A stretch of 64,000 nt of DNA from Reyranella humidisoli. Its GTDB lineage: Bacteria; Pseudomonadota; Alphaproteobacteria; Reyranellales; Reyranellaceae. How positions within the stretch are numbered: the stretch's first letter is position 1; the number at the start of each line of letters is the position of its first letter. Location: contig NZ_JAHOPB010000003.1 of the NCBI RefSeq assembly GCF_019039055.1, positions 186,001 to 250,000 of the forward strand. The letters run 5' to 3'. A model generated the notes under the pieces. That model did not search any database, was not told the DNA's origin, and worked only from the letters and a program-made list of their open reading frames with translations. Positions 16,975 to 25,564 of the stretch are shown piece by piece. A program made the translations under genes and the position numbers.

Positions 16975-17709
16975 ATGCGCTTGAAGGGCAAGACCTGCGT
17001 CGTCACGGCTGCGGGACAGGGGATCGGTGCGGCGACGGCACGGACGTTCGCGCGCGAAGGTGCCAGGGTGTGGGCGACCGACGTCGATGCCGGGAAGCTC
17101 GAAGCGCTGAAGGGCGTGGAAGGGATCGTCACGCGCAAGCTCGATGTGCTCGACAAGGCCGCCATCGGCCAGCTCGCGGCGGAGACCGGGGCGGTCGATG
17201 TCCTGTTCAACTGTGCGGGCTTCGTCCATCACGGCTCGGTGCTGGATGCAACCGACGAGCAGTGGCAGTTCGCCTTCAACCTCAACGTCCGCAGCATGTT
17301 CTGGACGATCCAGGCCTTCCTGCCGGGGATGGTGGCGAAGGGCTCCGGCTCGATCGTCAACATGTCGTCGGCGGCCTCCTCGGTGAAGGGCGCCGCGCTG
17401 CGCTTCATCTACGGTACGACCAAGGCCGCCGTCGTCGGTCTCACCAAGTCGGTGGCCGTCGACTACGTCTCCAAGGGCGTCCGCTGCAACGCGATCTGCC
17501 CCGGCACGGTCCAGACGCCATCGCTCGACGAGCGCATTTCGGCCCTGGGCGGCGGTGCCGACGCGAAGCAGTTCTTCCTGCAGCGCCAGCCCACCGGCCG
17601 GTTCGGCGCGGCCGAGGAGATCGCCGCCCTGGCGACCTATCTCGCCAGCGACGAATCGGCCTTCACGACCGGTACGGTGAACGTGATCGACGGCGGCTGG
17701 AGCGTCTGA
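16975..17709 (+). CDS. SDR-family oxidoreductase (2-keto-3-deoxy sugar acid or hydroxybutyrate dehydrogenase-like)
   Basis: A 244-residue classical short-chain dehydrogenase. The dinucleotide motif is TAAGQGIG, followed by NCAG, MSSAASS with the catalytic Ser, and IYGTTKAAVVG carrying the YxxxK pair. The C-terminal NVIDGGWSV is typical. The overall pattern resembles DHRS6/type 2 hydroxybutyrate dehydrogenases and 2-keto-3-deoxy-L-fuconate dehydrogenases. It lies just after the TAXI binding protein and two bases before the aldolase gene, so it probably acts on the same sugar acid. It could be a sugar acid C-5 oxidase; the substrate is not shown. Confidence 0.85.
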   Translation: MRLKGKTCVVTAAGQGIGAATARTFAREGARVWATDVDAGKLEALKGVEGIVTRKLDVLDKAAIGQLAAETGAVDVLFNCAGFVHHGSVLDATDEQWQFAFNLNVRSMFWTIQAFLPGMVAKGSGSIVNMSSAASSVKGAALRFIYGTTKAAVVGLTKSVAVDYVSKGVRCNAICPGTVQTPSLDERISALGGGADAKQFFLQRQPTGRFGAAEEIAALATYLASDESAFTTGTVNVIDGGWSV

Positions 17710-17711
17710 CC

Positions 17712-18338
17712 ATGGACATGGCGGCCATCGCCGCGCTGGCGCCGGTCATTCCGGTGCTCACGGTCGAGAGCCGCGAGATAGCCGTACCGCTCGCCCGCGC
17801 GCTGGTGAAGGGAGGCCTGTCGGTTCTCGAGGTGACGCTGCGAACGGGGGCGGCGCTCGAGTGCCTGAAGGCGATCGCGGAGGAGGTTCCGGAGGCGGTC
17901 GTCGGCGCAGGGACCGTGCTCAATCCCGACCAATTGGACCGGGTGCAGCGTGCCGGCGCCCGCTTCGCCGTAAGTCCGGGCTGCACGCGCGAACTCGGCC
18001 TGGCGGCGCGGTCGTCGGGCCTGCCGTTCCTGCCGGGGGTGCAGACCGTCTCGGAGGCGATGACGCTGGCGGAGCAGGGGTTTCGCTTCCTCAAGTTCTT
18101 TCCCGCGGACGCGGCCGGCGGTTTGACCTGGCTCAAGGCGGTCAGTGCGCCGCTCGCTGATCTTCGCTTCTGCCCGACCGGCGGGATCACGCCGGAGACG
18201 GCGCCGGCCTATCTGGCGCTGCCGAACGTGGCCTGTGTGGGCGGCTCGTGGGTCGCGCCGCGTGGCGCCGTGGCAACAGGTGACTGGCAAAGCGCCGAAC
18301 GGCTGGCCGCCACGGCCTCGGCACTGAAACGCCGCTAG
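17712..18338 (+). CDS. eda: 2-keto-3-deoxy-6-phosphogluconate (KDPG) aldolase
   Basis: A 208-residue class I aldolase that cleaves KDPG or KDPGal to pyruvate and glyceraldehyde 3-phosphate. Glu40 and Arg44 in LEVTLRT and the Schiff-base Lys128 in FRFLKFFPA are in their usual positions. VGAGTVLN, VSPGCT and PTGGI are also conserved. Its start follows the SDR stop by two bases, so the two genes are coupled. With the KDG kinase on the minus strand and the IlvD/Edd-type dehydratase at 21387, it completes a semi-phosphorylative Entner-Doudoroff-like route. Confidence 0.92.
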   Translation: MDMAAIAALAPVIPVLTVESREIAVPLARALVKGGLSVLEVTLRTGAALECLKAIAEEVPEAVVGAGTVLNPDQLDRVQRAGARFAVSPGCTRELGLAARSSGLPFLPGVQTVSEAMTLAEQGFRFLKFFPADAAGGLTWLKAVSAPLADLRFCPTGGITPETAPAYLALPNVACVGGSWVAPRGAVATGDWQSAERLAATASALKRR

Positions 18339-18390
18339 CGAAACGTCATGAAAGGTGCTTCAAGACGGCACCAAGGAGTAGCGGCTACCG

Positions 18391-19395
18391 ATGAATAGGC
18401 TGTCGTTCGCAGCGTTGGCGCTTTCGATCGTGGTAGGCGGAACAGCGCGAGCCGATTCCGTAATCATTCTCAATTCCGAGGAAGCGTCCTACAGCATCCT
18501 GAGCCGCAGCACGCGGACCGAGGTCGTTCGTCTGCCGGTCGGCCGGGAGCCGCATCACCTGATCCTGTCCCCGGACGGCAAGGAAGTGCTGATCGGCTCG
18601 ACGGCGACAAACGAACTCCTCAGCCTCGACATCAAGACCGGCGAGCGCAAGCGGGTCATCAAGGACATCCTCGACCCCTACCATCTGGGCTTCAGTCCCG
18701 ACGGCAAATGGTTCGTCACGGCGGCCTACCGGCTCGATCATGTCGACATATACCACGCGGACGGCTTCAAGCTGGCCGGCCGGATCTTCATCGACGGCCT
18801 GCCGAGCCACATCGCCTTCGACGCCGAGTCCAAGACGGTCTTCGTGACCCTGCAGCAGAGCGGACGGCTCGCTGCCTTCGATCTGGCGACCCAGGCGCTC
18901 AAGTGGAACGTGCCGGTCGGCAATGCGCCGGCGGGCGTCGTCATGCTTCCGGACAACAAGCGCCTGCTGGTGGCACTCACGGGTGAGGACAACATCGTCG
19001 TCGTCGACCCGAAGGACGGCGCGGTCAAGAGCAGCCTGCAGACCGGCAAGGGTGCGCACAACTTCTTCCCGAAGGGCGACGGCCGGCATTACTTCCTCAG
19101 CAACCGGGTCGAGGGGACTGTTTCCCTGATCGACACCAAGGATGAGCCGAAGGTCGTGGGCAGCGTCCGGATCCCGGGCGGTCCGGACTGCATGGACATC
19201 ACCCCGGACGGACGGGAGCTCTGGGTCACCCAGCGCTTCCTGCGCCGCGTCGCGATCGTCGACATCGAGACGCTTAAGCTCGTCGCCAGCATTCCCGTGG
19301 GCAAGTCGCCACACGGCGTCTTCATGCTGAAATCCACGGCGACCGTCGCGGGCGCGCCGGTCCGCGCGGCGTCGACGGCGGGCGAACGCAGGTAG
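18391..19395 (+). CDS. YVTN-family seven-bladed beta-propeller protein
   Basis: A 334-residue secreted propeller with signal peptide LSFAALALSIVVGGTARAD (cleaved about residue 22). Repeats of roughly 40 residues such as SRSTRTEVVRLPVGREPHHL, LSPDGKEVLIG, FSPDGKWFV and PVGKSPHGVFML mark YVTN/YncE blades. Such proteins are periplasmic and often bind metals, cofactors or partners. A fatty acid hydroxylase-type gene begins 7 bases after its stop. The pairing suggests a shared task, but no function can be stated. Confidence 0.8.
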   Translation: MNRLSFAALALSIVVGGTARADSVIILNSEEASYSILSRSTRTEVVRLPVGREPHHLILSPDGKEVLIGSTATNELLSLDIKTGERKRVIKDILDPYHLGFSPDGKWFVTAAYRLDHVDIYHADGFKLAGRIFIDGLPSHIAFDAESKTVFVTLQQSGRLAAFDLATQALKWNVPVGNAPAGVVMLPDNKRLLVALTGEDNIVVVDPKDGAVKSSLQTGKGAHNFFPKGDGRHYFLSNRVEGTVSLIDTKDEPKVVGSVRIPGGPDCMDITPDGRELWVTQRFLRRVAIVDIETLKLVASIPVGKSPHGVFMLKSTATVAGAPVRAASTAGERR

Positions 19396-19402
19396 GCGCC
19401 CC

Positions 19403-20380
19403 GTGCGCGAGCTGATCGACCTCTGGGTCAACGTCCAGGCCTGGCTGTTCGAGACCCTCGTCAGTCCCGTCCTTTTTCATTTCGGCCTCATGGCCTGGTA
19501 CGAGCCGGGCTACAGCGCCGTCGAGTTCGTCATGCTGGGCCTCGTCCAGATCGCCGTGATCGCGATCGGCATGCGCTTCTTCGAGCGCCGCTGGCCGCTC
19601 GAGAAGTCGGGCGAGGACGACAGGCTCATCATGGTCGACCGCGTCTACACGGTGCTGAACAAGCTTGGCATCGTCCCGCTTGCCATCTTCATCCTGACCT
19701 ACCCGGTGGTGCAGGAGATCGAACTGACGGTGCGGACGTGGGGCTACATGCCGCCGCGCCTGGAGCGCCTGCTGCCCTGGATCGGGGACAACGACCTGCT
19801 CTCGTTCCTCGTCTATTTCGTGCTCTACGACTTTGCGGCCTACTGGCTTCACCGGGGACAGCACGCCTTCGGATGGTGGTGGGCGCTGCACAGCCTGCAC
19901 CACAGCCAGCGACGCATGACGGTATGGACCGACGACCGAAACCACGTGATCGACGACCTGATCGTCACGCTGGCGCTCGTGCTGTTCTCGCAGTTCGTGG
20001 GCGTCCAGCCGGGCGAATACGTAGTGATCCTGATGGTCGGCCGGCTGGTCGAGAGCTGGTCGCACGCCAACGTCGACATGTCGTTCGGCTGGCTGGGCGA
20101 GCGGCTGCTGGTCGGTCCACGCTTCCACCGCCTGCACCATGCCCTGTCGACGCCGACCGAGCGGCACATCCAGGACCACAATTTCGCGCCGGTGTTCCCG
20201 ATCTGGGACATTCTGTTCGGCACGGCGATCTACGATGAGAAGCACCGGCCGACCGGCGTCGACGATGCCGCCGCCGATGCCGACAACGGTCGCGGCTGGT
20301 TTGCCCAGCAGGCGACGGTGTTCGGTCGCTTCGTGCGGGCGCTGCTGCCCCGGTTCAGCCGGCGCGCGTCAGCACGCTGA
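19403..20380 (+). CDS. Sterol desaturase / fatty acid hydroxylase superfamily membrane protein
   Basis: A 325-residue di-iron integral membrane enzyme. The three His clusters are HRGQH (150-154), HSLHH (163-167) and HRLHH (242-246), the full set of the superfamily. Hydrophobic stretches around residues 43-57, 85-100 and 130-148 would span the membrane. Start is GTG at 19403. The enzyme adds a hydroxyl group or double bond to a lipid; known bacterial members act on hopanoids, carotenoids or fatty acids, so the substrate is open. Its last 26 bases overlap the antisense end of the KDG kinase gene. Confidence 0.9.
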   Translation: MRELIDLWVNVQAWLFETLVSPVLFHFGLMAWYEPGYSAVEFVMLGLVQIAVIAIGMRFFERRWPLEKSGEDDRLIMVDRVYTVLNKLGIVPLAIFILTYPVVQEIELTVRTWGYMPPRLERLLPWIGDNDLLSFLVYFVLYDFAAYWLHRGQHAFGWWWALHSLHHSQRRMTVWTDDRNHVIDDLIVTLALVLFSQFVGVQPGEYVVILMVGRLVESWSHANVDMSFGWLGERLLVGPRFHRLHHALSTPTERHIQDHNFAPVFPIWDILFGTAIYDEKHRPTGVDDAAADADNGRGWFAQQATVFGRFVRALLPRFSRRASAR

Positions 20381-21287
20381 GCACGTCCGACTTGTGCGGC
20401 ATCGGCGTCACGGCGCCGTAGCCCGTGGTCGACAGCGCCGCCGCGACATTGGCATAGCGCGCTGCGGTCTCCGGATCGTCGCCGGCCAGCAGGCGGGTCA
20501 GGAACGCGCCGTCGAACGTGTCGCCCGCCCCCGTGGCGTCGACCGCCTCGACCTTGTACGGCCGGATGCGGACCTGGCGCTGGCGCGTGGCGATCAGCGA
20601 GCCTTCCGAGCCCAACTTCAGCGCCACCAGCGGCGCGCCGAGACCGAGATAGTAGGCGGCGATCGCCTCGGGCTCCTGCAACCCGGTGAGCTGCTGGGAA
20701 TCGTCGAGACTGGGGAGAGCGATGTCGCAACGCGCGATGGTAGCGTCGATCACCTTCCGCGCGACGTCGAGGTCCCAGAGGCGGAGCCGCAGGTTGGTGT
20801 CGTAGGACACCTTCACGCCTGACGTCTTCGCAACAGTGATGGCGGCATCGCAGGTCGCGCGGGCACTGTCGCTGATCGCCTGCCCGATGGCGGACAGGTG
20901 GAACACTCTGGCGCCGGCGATGTAGTCGGCGGCGAGTGTGTCCGGCGTCATCAGCGAAGCCGCGGAATTCTTGCGCAGATAGTCGAACTTGTGGCCGGCC
21001 GCGCTGTGCGTGACGAAGCTGACGCCGGTCGGCGCCGTCGGGTGGCGCGTGACCCTCGAAGCATCCACGCCCTCGCTCTTCCAGAGGTCGAGAAACGCGT
21101 CGCCCATCCAGTCCTGGCCGACGCCGGTCAGGTAGCCGGTCGAGGCGCCCTGACGCGCCGCCGCGATCGCTACGTTCTGGGAGTCTCCGCCGAAGCCCTG
21201 CAGCCATGTGCGGCCGTCGCCTTCCTTCGGGCGGTTGAATTCGATCAGGGGTTCGCCGAGGCAGACGATGTCGGGGGAGGGTGCCAT
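20355..21287 (-). CDS. kdgK: PfkB-family 2-keto-3-deoxygluconate kinase-like protein
   Basis: A 310-residue carbohydrate kinase. The first PfkB signature is GGDSQNVAIAAARQG, and the second is DATGAGDTFDGAFLTRLL, whose Asp is the catalytic base. CLGEPLIEFNRP at the N-terminus is typical of KDG kinases, as is SLDDSQQLTG in mid-protein. KDG kinase makes KDPG, the substrate of the aldolase at 17712. It is convergent with the hydroxylase gene (26-base overlap) and divergent from the dehydratase gene at 21387, which uses the 99-base gap for its promoter. Sugar specificity is inferred from neighbours. Confidence 0.85.
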   Translation of the reverse strand: MAPSPDIVCLGEPLIEFNRPKEGDGRTWLQGFGGDSQNVAIAAARQGASTGYLTGVGQDWMGDAFLDLWKSEGVDASRVTRHPTAPTGVSFVTHSAAGHKFDYLRKNSAASLMTPDTLAADYIAGARVFHLSAIGQAISDSARATCDAAITVAKTSGVKVSYDTNLRLRLWDLDVARKVIDATIARCDIALPSLDDSQQLTGLQEPEAIAAYYLGLGAPLVALKLGSEGSLIATRQRQVRIRPYKVEAVDATGAGDTFDGAFLTRLLAGDDPETAARYANVAAALSTTGYGAVTPMPHKSDVLSVLTRAG

Positions 21288-21386
21288 GGCCGAGATTTCT
21301 CACGCCACAGGGTGAACCTCAAGCGATGCGCTGGACTTCCCGCACGCCTTCTCCCAGGGTTGCGGCAACAAATCTGGAGGAAGCGG

Positions 21387-23186
21387 ATGGCCAAGAAGAA
21401 GAACGGCAACGGCGGCAAGCGCCCGTTGCGCAGCCGCGAATGGTTCGACGCCAAGGGCGACCCGACGATGGCTGCGCTCTATCTTGAGCGCTACATGAAC
21501 TTCGGCCTGACGCTCGCCGAATTGCGCAGCGGCCGCCCGATCATCGGCATCGCCCAGACCGGCAGCGACCTGTCGCCCTGCAACCGCCACCATCTCGACC
21601 TGGCCACGCGCGTGCGCGACGGCATCCGCGATGCCGGCGGCATCCCTATCGAATTTCCCGTTCATCCGATTCAGGAAACCGGCAAGCGCCCGACGGCGGC
21701 GCTCGACCGTAACCTTGCCTATCTCAGCCTCGTCGAGTGCCTCTACGGCTATTTCTTCGACGGTGTCGTGCTGACGACCGGATGCGACAAGACCACGCCG
21801 GCGATGATCATGGGCGCGGCCACCGTGGACATTCCGGCGATCGTGCTCTCGGGCGGGCCGATGCTGGATGGCCATTTCGCCGGCGGCCTCGCGGGCTCGG
21901 GCACCATCGTCTGGTATGCGCGCCAGGAACTGGCGGCGGGCCGCATCGACATGGAGCAGTTCATCGAGATGGTGGCGTCGAGCGCGCCCAGCGTCGGTCA
22001 TTGCAACACGATGGGCACGGCGCTCTCCATGAACAGCATGGCGGAAGCGCTCGGCATGTCGTTGCCGGGCTGCGCGGCGATCCCCGGCCCGTACAAGGAG
22101 CGGGGCCAGATGGCCTACGAGACGGGCAAGCGCATTGTCGACATGGTTTGGGAAGACCTGAAGCCGTCCGACATCCTGACGCGCAAGGCCTTCGAGAATG
22201 CCATCGTGGCGGCGAGCGCTCTGGGCGCCTCGACCAATTGCCCGCCGCACGTCAACGCCATCGCGCGCCATATCGGCGTGAAGCTCGAGAACAAGGACTG
22301 GGACAGGGTCGGCTACGATATCCCGCTGCTGGTGAACTGCATGCCCGCCGGCAAGTATCTCGGCGAGGCTTTCCATCGTGCCGGCGGCGTGCCGACCGTG
22401 ATGAAGGAGCTCCTGGATCGCAAGAAGATCCATGGCGATGCGTTGACCGTCTCGGGCAAGACCATGGCGCAGAACCTGCGCCATGCGATCAAGGCCGATG
22501 GCGAGGTGATCAAGACCTACGACAAGCCAATGCTCGACCAGGCAGGCTTCGCGGTTCTGGGCGGCAACCTGTTCGATTCCGCGATCATGAAGACCTCAGT
22601 GATCTCGGCTGAATTCCGCGAGAAGTATCTCGAGCGCAAGGGAGACCGGGACGCCTTCGAGGGTACCGCGATCGTGTTCGAGGGGCCGGAGGACTACCAC
22701 CACCGCATCAACGACCCGAAGCTGCCGATCGACGAGAACAGCATTCTGGTCATCCGCAATGCCGGCCCCGTCGGCTATCCCGGCGCCGCAGAGGTCGTGA
22801 ACATGCTGCCGCCGGACCGGCTGGTGAAGGGCGGCATCCTGCTGCTGCCGTGTATTGGCGACGGCCGCCAGAGTGGCACCTCGGCCAGCCCGTCGATCCT
22901 GAACGCCTCGCCGGAAGCGGCCGTGGGGGGCTGGCTCGCATTGCTGGAGACGGGTGACAGGGTCCGGGTCGATATCGGCAGGCGTACGGCGAACATCATG
23001 ATCACGGCCAAGGAACTGGCGAAGCGCAAGAAGGCGTGGAAGCCCAACGTCGTGCCCAGCCAGACTCCATGGCAGGAGCTGCAGCGCAAGTTCGTCGGCC
23101 AGCTCGCCAGCGGCGCCTGCCTCGACTTTGCGGTGAATTATCAGAAGATCGCGAAGACGAAGGGCGTCCCGCGGCACTCGCACTGA
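21387..23186 (+). CDS. IlvD/Edd-family dehydratase, probably a sugar acid dehydratase
   Basis: A 599-residue [Fe-S] dehydratase. The three cluster-binding Cys are Cys65 (SDLSPCNRHH), Cys133 (TTGCDKTTPA) and Cys206 (SVGHCNTMG). The sequence is of the pentonate/hexonate dehydratase type (L-arabonate, D-xylonate, D-galactonate) rather than branched-chain IlvD, judging from SDLSPC and the RPTAALDRNLAYLSLVE block. The product would be a 2-keto-3-deoxy sugar acid, the substrate of the divergent kinase at 20355. A good GGAGGAAG ribosome site precedes the ATG. An N-terminal Lys/Gly stretch is an extension. Confidence 0.9.
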   Translation: MAKKKNGNGGKRPLRSREWFDAKGDPTMAALYLERYMNFGLTLAELRSGRPIIGIAQTGSDLSPCNRHHLDLATRVRDGIRDAGGIPIEFPVHPIQETGKRPTAALDRNLAYLSLVECLYGYFFDGVVLTTGCDKTTPAMIMGAATVDIPAIVLSGGPMLDGHFAGGLAGSGTIVWYARQELAAGRIDMEQFIEMVASSAPSVGHCNTMGTALSMNSMAEALGMSLPGCAAIPGPYKERGQMAYETGKRIVDMVWEDLKPSDILTRKAFENAIVAASALGASTNCPPHVNAIARHIGVKLENKDWDRVGYDIPLLVNCMPAGKYLGEAFHRAGGVPTVMKELLDRKKIHGDALTVSGKTMAQNLRHAIKADGEVIKTYDKPMLDQAGFAVLGGNLFDSAIMKTSVISAEFREKYLERKGDRDAFEGTAIVFEGPEDYHHRINDPKLPIDENSILVIRNAGPVGYPGAAEVVNMLPPDRLVKGGILLLPCIGDGRQSGTSASPSILNASPEAAVGGWLALLETGDRVRVDIGRRTANIMITAKELAKRKKAWKPNVVPSQTPWQELQRKFVGQLASGACLDFAVNYQKIAKTKGVPRHSH

Positions 23187-23205
23187 GTGCCGGCACAGGG
23201 CGGCT

Positions 23206-23841
23206 TCAGCGGAAGAGGCGCTGCTCGACCGAAACCGGGAGATCGGCCCGGCTTATCAGGATGATCGCCCAGGGAGAGGTCGGCTGACCTACCGGACGGG
23301 CCGTCGGGGGCGGTGGCGCGGACAGCGCAGCCGATCCGCCGGGTGCGGCGAAACCCGAGACACCGGGCGGCAACGCCGAGGGGGCGCTCGAGGCTGCGGG
23401 TCCGTTCGTCAGCGGCCCCACAGCCACCGGGCGGGGGGCGGCGCGCTGGGCCATCATCATCTCGGCAGGCATACGCTCCTCGAAGACGACCACGATCCGG
23501 TCGCGCCGGCGAGCCGTGGAGAGGATGTTCACCGCGTAGCCTTCGCTGCCGCGCCGTCCGAGAAAAATGCCGACGGCGTTCATGCGGCCGGCCTCGAACA
23601 TGTCGGGGGCGGGGGAGCCGACACGGCTCCACAGGCTGCGCCATTCGGCGATGGTGGTGGCGACGACGTGCTCGGGCTGCCTCGTGACGGCCGTGGTGCC
23701 CTGCCAGTGGCGGGCGTCGATGCTCTGGGCAAAGACCGCCGGGACCATCGACATGCCGGCCACGGCACTGCCCATGAACAGCATCTGCCGACGGGGCAAA
23801 TGCGGGACGAAGCGGTTGGCCGGCTTGTTACTGGACTGCAC
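23206..23841 (-). CDS. Exported protein with PrcB-like domain
   Basis: A 211-residue protein with a twin-Arg-like signal (RRQMLFMGSAVAGMSMVPAVFAQ). The mature part has AEWRSLWSRVGSP, GIFLGRRGSEGYAVNI and FEERMPAEMMM, which match the PrcB C-terminal domain pattern in which Gly-Tyr-x-Val-x-Ile is central. A Pro/Ala/Ser-rich insert of about 50 residues (residues 135-185) then separates the last strand (SPWAIILISRADLPV). Function is unknown; PrcB relatives regulate a surface protease in Treponema. It is convergent with the dehydratase gene. Confidence 0.6.
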   Translation of the reverse strand: MQSSNKPANRFVPHLPRRQMLFMGSAVAGMSMVPAVFAQSIDARHWQGTTAVTRQPEHVVATTIAEWRSLWSRVGSPAPDMFEAGRMNAVGIFLGRRGSEGYAVNILSTARRRDRIVVVFEERMPAEMMMAQRAAPRPVAVGPLTNGPAASSAPSALPPGVSGFAAPGGSAALSAPPPPTARPVGQPTSPWAIILISRADLPVSVEQRLFR

Positions 23842-23977
23842 GATTGGATCTCTCGGGGACCCGGAAATTGCTCTTTTTCAGGAGCCTACAAACACCATGA
23901 CACTTTGGCTCAATTGAGGCCGGAGCCCCAGGAACGCTGCCACCCTAGCACTTCGGCGGGGTGGCGTTTCTCAATCG

Positions 23978-24011
23978 TGCCGACCTGTGGCGCGAATGCC
24001 ACAGGTCGGCA
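23978..24011. repeat. Perfect 14-bp inverted repeat in an intergenic region
   Basis: Arms of 14 bases at 23978-23991 and 23998-24011 surround a six-base loop and are perfectly complementary. It lies 21 bases after the stop of the minus-strand SDR gene and 137 bases before the start of the PrcB-like gene, so it may be a terminator for the SDR gene, although no T tract follows, or a regulatory hairpin. Confidence 0.55.
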
Positions 24012-24032
24012 GGGGCCGCGAATCAACCCTGG

Positions 24033-24911
24033 CTAGCTGCGCTTGACCTTGTCGGCGGCGTTGGTCGACTGGATCTGTTCGCGAATGCGAACCCAGTCCT
24101 GCTCGCTGTAGGACATCATGTTGGAGAACGTGCCGTTGCCCATGATGCCCATGGCGCCGTCGATCGCGATGACCTCGCCGTTGATGTACTCGACCTCCTC
24201 GCTCATCAGGAAGGCCGCCATGTTGGCGAGCTCGCTGGGCCGGCCGACGCGACCCATCGGGTTGCGCGTGTTGTAGCGCGAGTCGTTACCTTCCTGCAGC
24301 GGATTGAGCCGTGCCCAGGCACCTTCGGTCGGGAAGGGGCCCGGCGCGATCGCGTTCAGACGGATGCCATGGCGTGCCCATTCGACGGCCAGGCTCTGGG
24401 TCATGACGGCGACGCCGGCCTTCGACATGGCGGACGGCACGACGAAGGGGCTGCCGGTCCATACCCAGGTCGTGAGGATGCTGAGGACACTCGCCTTGCG
24501 CTGCTCGGCGATCCAGCGCTTGCCGCAGGCATTCGTCATGTAGAACGTGCCGTGCAAGACGATGTTGGCGATGGCGTCGAAAGCGCGGGGGCTGAGGTCC
24601 TTGGTCTGGGAGATGAAGTTGCCGGCGGCATTGTTCACCAGACCGTCGAGCGGCCCGGTGGCCCAGATCTGATCGATCATCTCCTCCACTGCGGTGGCCA
24701 CGCGGATGTCGACCGAATGGAAATCCACCCGGCGCCCGGGGTTCTTCTCCATCACTTGCTTGGCCGTCTCTTCGAGGACACTGCCGCGGCGGCCGCATAT
24801 CACACAGTCTGCACCCAGCTCGACGAACTTCTCCAGCATCATGCGACCGAGGCCCGTACCGCCGCCGGTGATGAGAAATCGCTTGCCCTTGAACAGGTCG
24901 GTCTTGAACAT
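24033..24911 (-). CDS. SDR-family 2,4-dienoyl-CoA reductase-like protein
   Basis: A 292-residue SDR of the mitochondrial-type 2,4-dienoyl-CoA reductase group. ITGGGTGLG and NNAAGNFI bind NADPH, and the active site reads FVVPSAMSKAGV, where the usual Tyr of YxxxK is Ser, a known feature of this family. NAIAPGPFPTEGAW and the C-terminal IDGAMGIMGNG block fit. It would reduce unsaturated acyl-CoA during fatty acid breakdown. It is an isolated minus-strand gene preceded by a 124-base divergent gap shared with the cold-shock gene. Confidence 0.87.
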   Translation of the reverse strand: MFKTDLFKGKRFLITGGGTGLGRMMLEKFVELGADCVICGRRGSVLEETAKQVMEKNPGRRVDFHSVDIRVATAVEEMIDQIWATGPLDGLVNNAAGNFISQTKDLSPRAFDAIANIVLHGTFYMTNACGKRWIAEQRKASVLSILTTWVWTGSPFVVPSAMSKAGVAVMTQSLAVEWARHGIRLNAIAPGPFPTEGAWARLNPLQEGNDSRYNTRNPMGRVGRPSELANMAAFLMSEEVEYINGEVIAIDGAMGIMGNGTFSNMMSYSEQDWVRIREQIQSTNAADKVKRS

Positions 24912-25035
24912 CTACGGCTCCTCCCGAAACACTTCTGGTGAATCGTCTAGCGTGAGGCGGCAATCCCATACAAGGACTGTTGCTTCCTTCGCAAAGCACG
25001 TTTACGATTTCCGCATAACAACACGGGATCGTTGA

Positions 25036-25554
25036 ATGACGACCCATCTGGGAGAGACGAGCGGGGACGTCGGTACGGTTGAGCTGCGTGGTAAGGTCAA
25101 GTGGTTCAACGCCGTCAAGGGTTTTGGGTTCTTGGCCCTCGACAGTGATAACAGCGACGCGTTCCTGCATGTAACGACGCTACGCCAATCCGGGCATGAG
25201 GATCTCAAGCCCGGTGCAACCGTAGTGTGCGCCGGTGTCCGCGGCCCGAAGGGTTGGCAGGTCATGAGGGTCATAGAGGTCGATTCGTCGACCGCCGTTG
25301 CCACGACTGCAAAGCCGCCGCCCATTCCAGACGGCATCGCAATGGGCGACTACATCACCGCTTTGGTGAAATGGTACAATAACGAGCGCGGCTATGGCTT
25401 CGTCACGCGCGAGGCGGCCGACGGCGACATCTTCGTGCATGCCGCCGTTCTGCGGCGGCATGGAATGGAATCGCTGGCGCCGGGCCAGAAGGTGATGATC
25501 CGCATCGCCGAAGGCCAGAAAGGCCTTCAGGTCGTCGAGATCCGCGGCGCCTAA
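25036..25554 (+). CDS. Double cold-shock-domain protein
   Basis: A 172-residue protein with two nucleic-acid-binding cold-shock domains. The first (about residues 18-80) has KVKWFNAVKGFGF with DAFLHVTTL. The second (about 105-170) has LVKWYNNERGYGFV and DIFVHAAVL. RNP1-like K-G-F-G-F and RNP2-like F-V-H elements are present in both. The linker is Thr/Ala/Lys/Pro-rich. Alphaproteobacteria use such double-domain proteins as RNA chaperones, often induced in stationary phase or by cold. It stands alone, 124 bases from the divergent SDR gene. Confidence 0.92.
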   Translation: MTTHLGETSGDVGTVELRGKVKWFNAVKGFGFLALDSDNSDAFLHVTTLRQSGHEDLKPGATVVCAGVRGPKGWQVMRVIEVDSSTAVATTAKPPPIPDGIAMGDYITALVKWYNNERGYGFVTREAADGDIFVHAAVLRRHGMESLAPGQKVMIRIAEGQKGLQVVEIRGA

Positions 25555-25564
25555 CTGAAGGTTC

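Noticed and set aside
24033..24911. Inactive SDR because the catalytic Tyr is missing
   Set aside because: The 2,4-dienoyl-CoA reductase branch normally lacks YxxxK Tyr at this position, so the change is a family trait.
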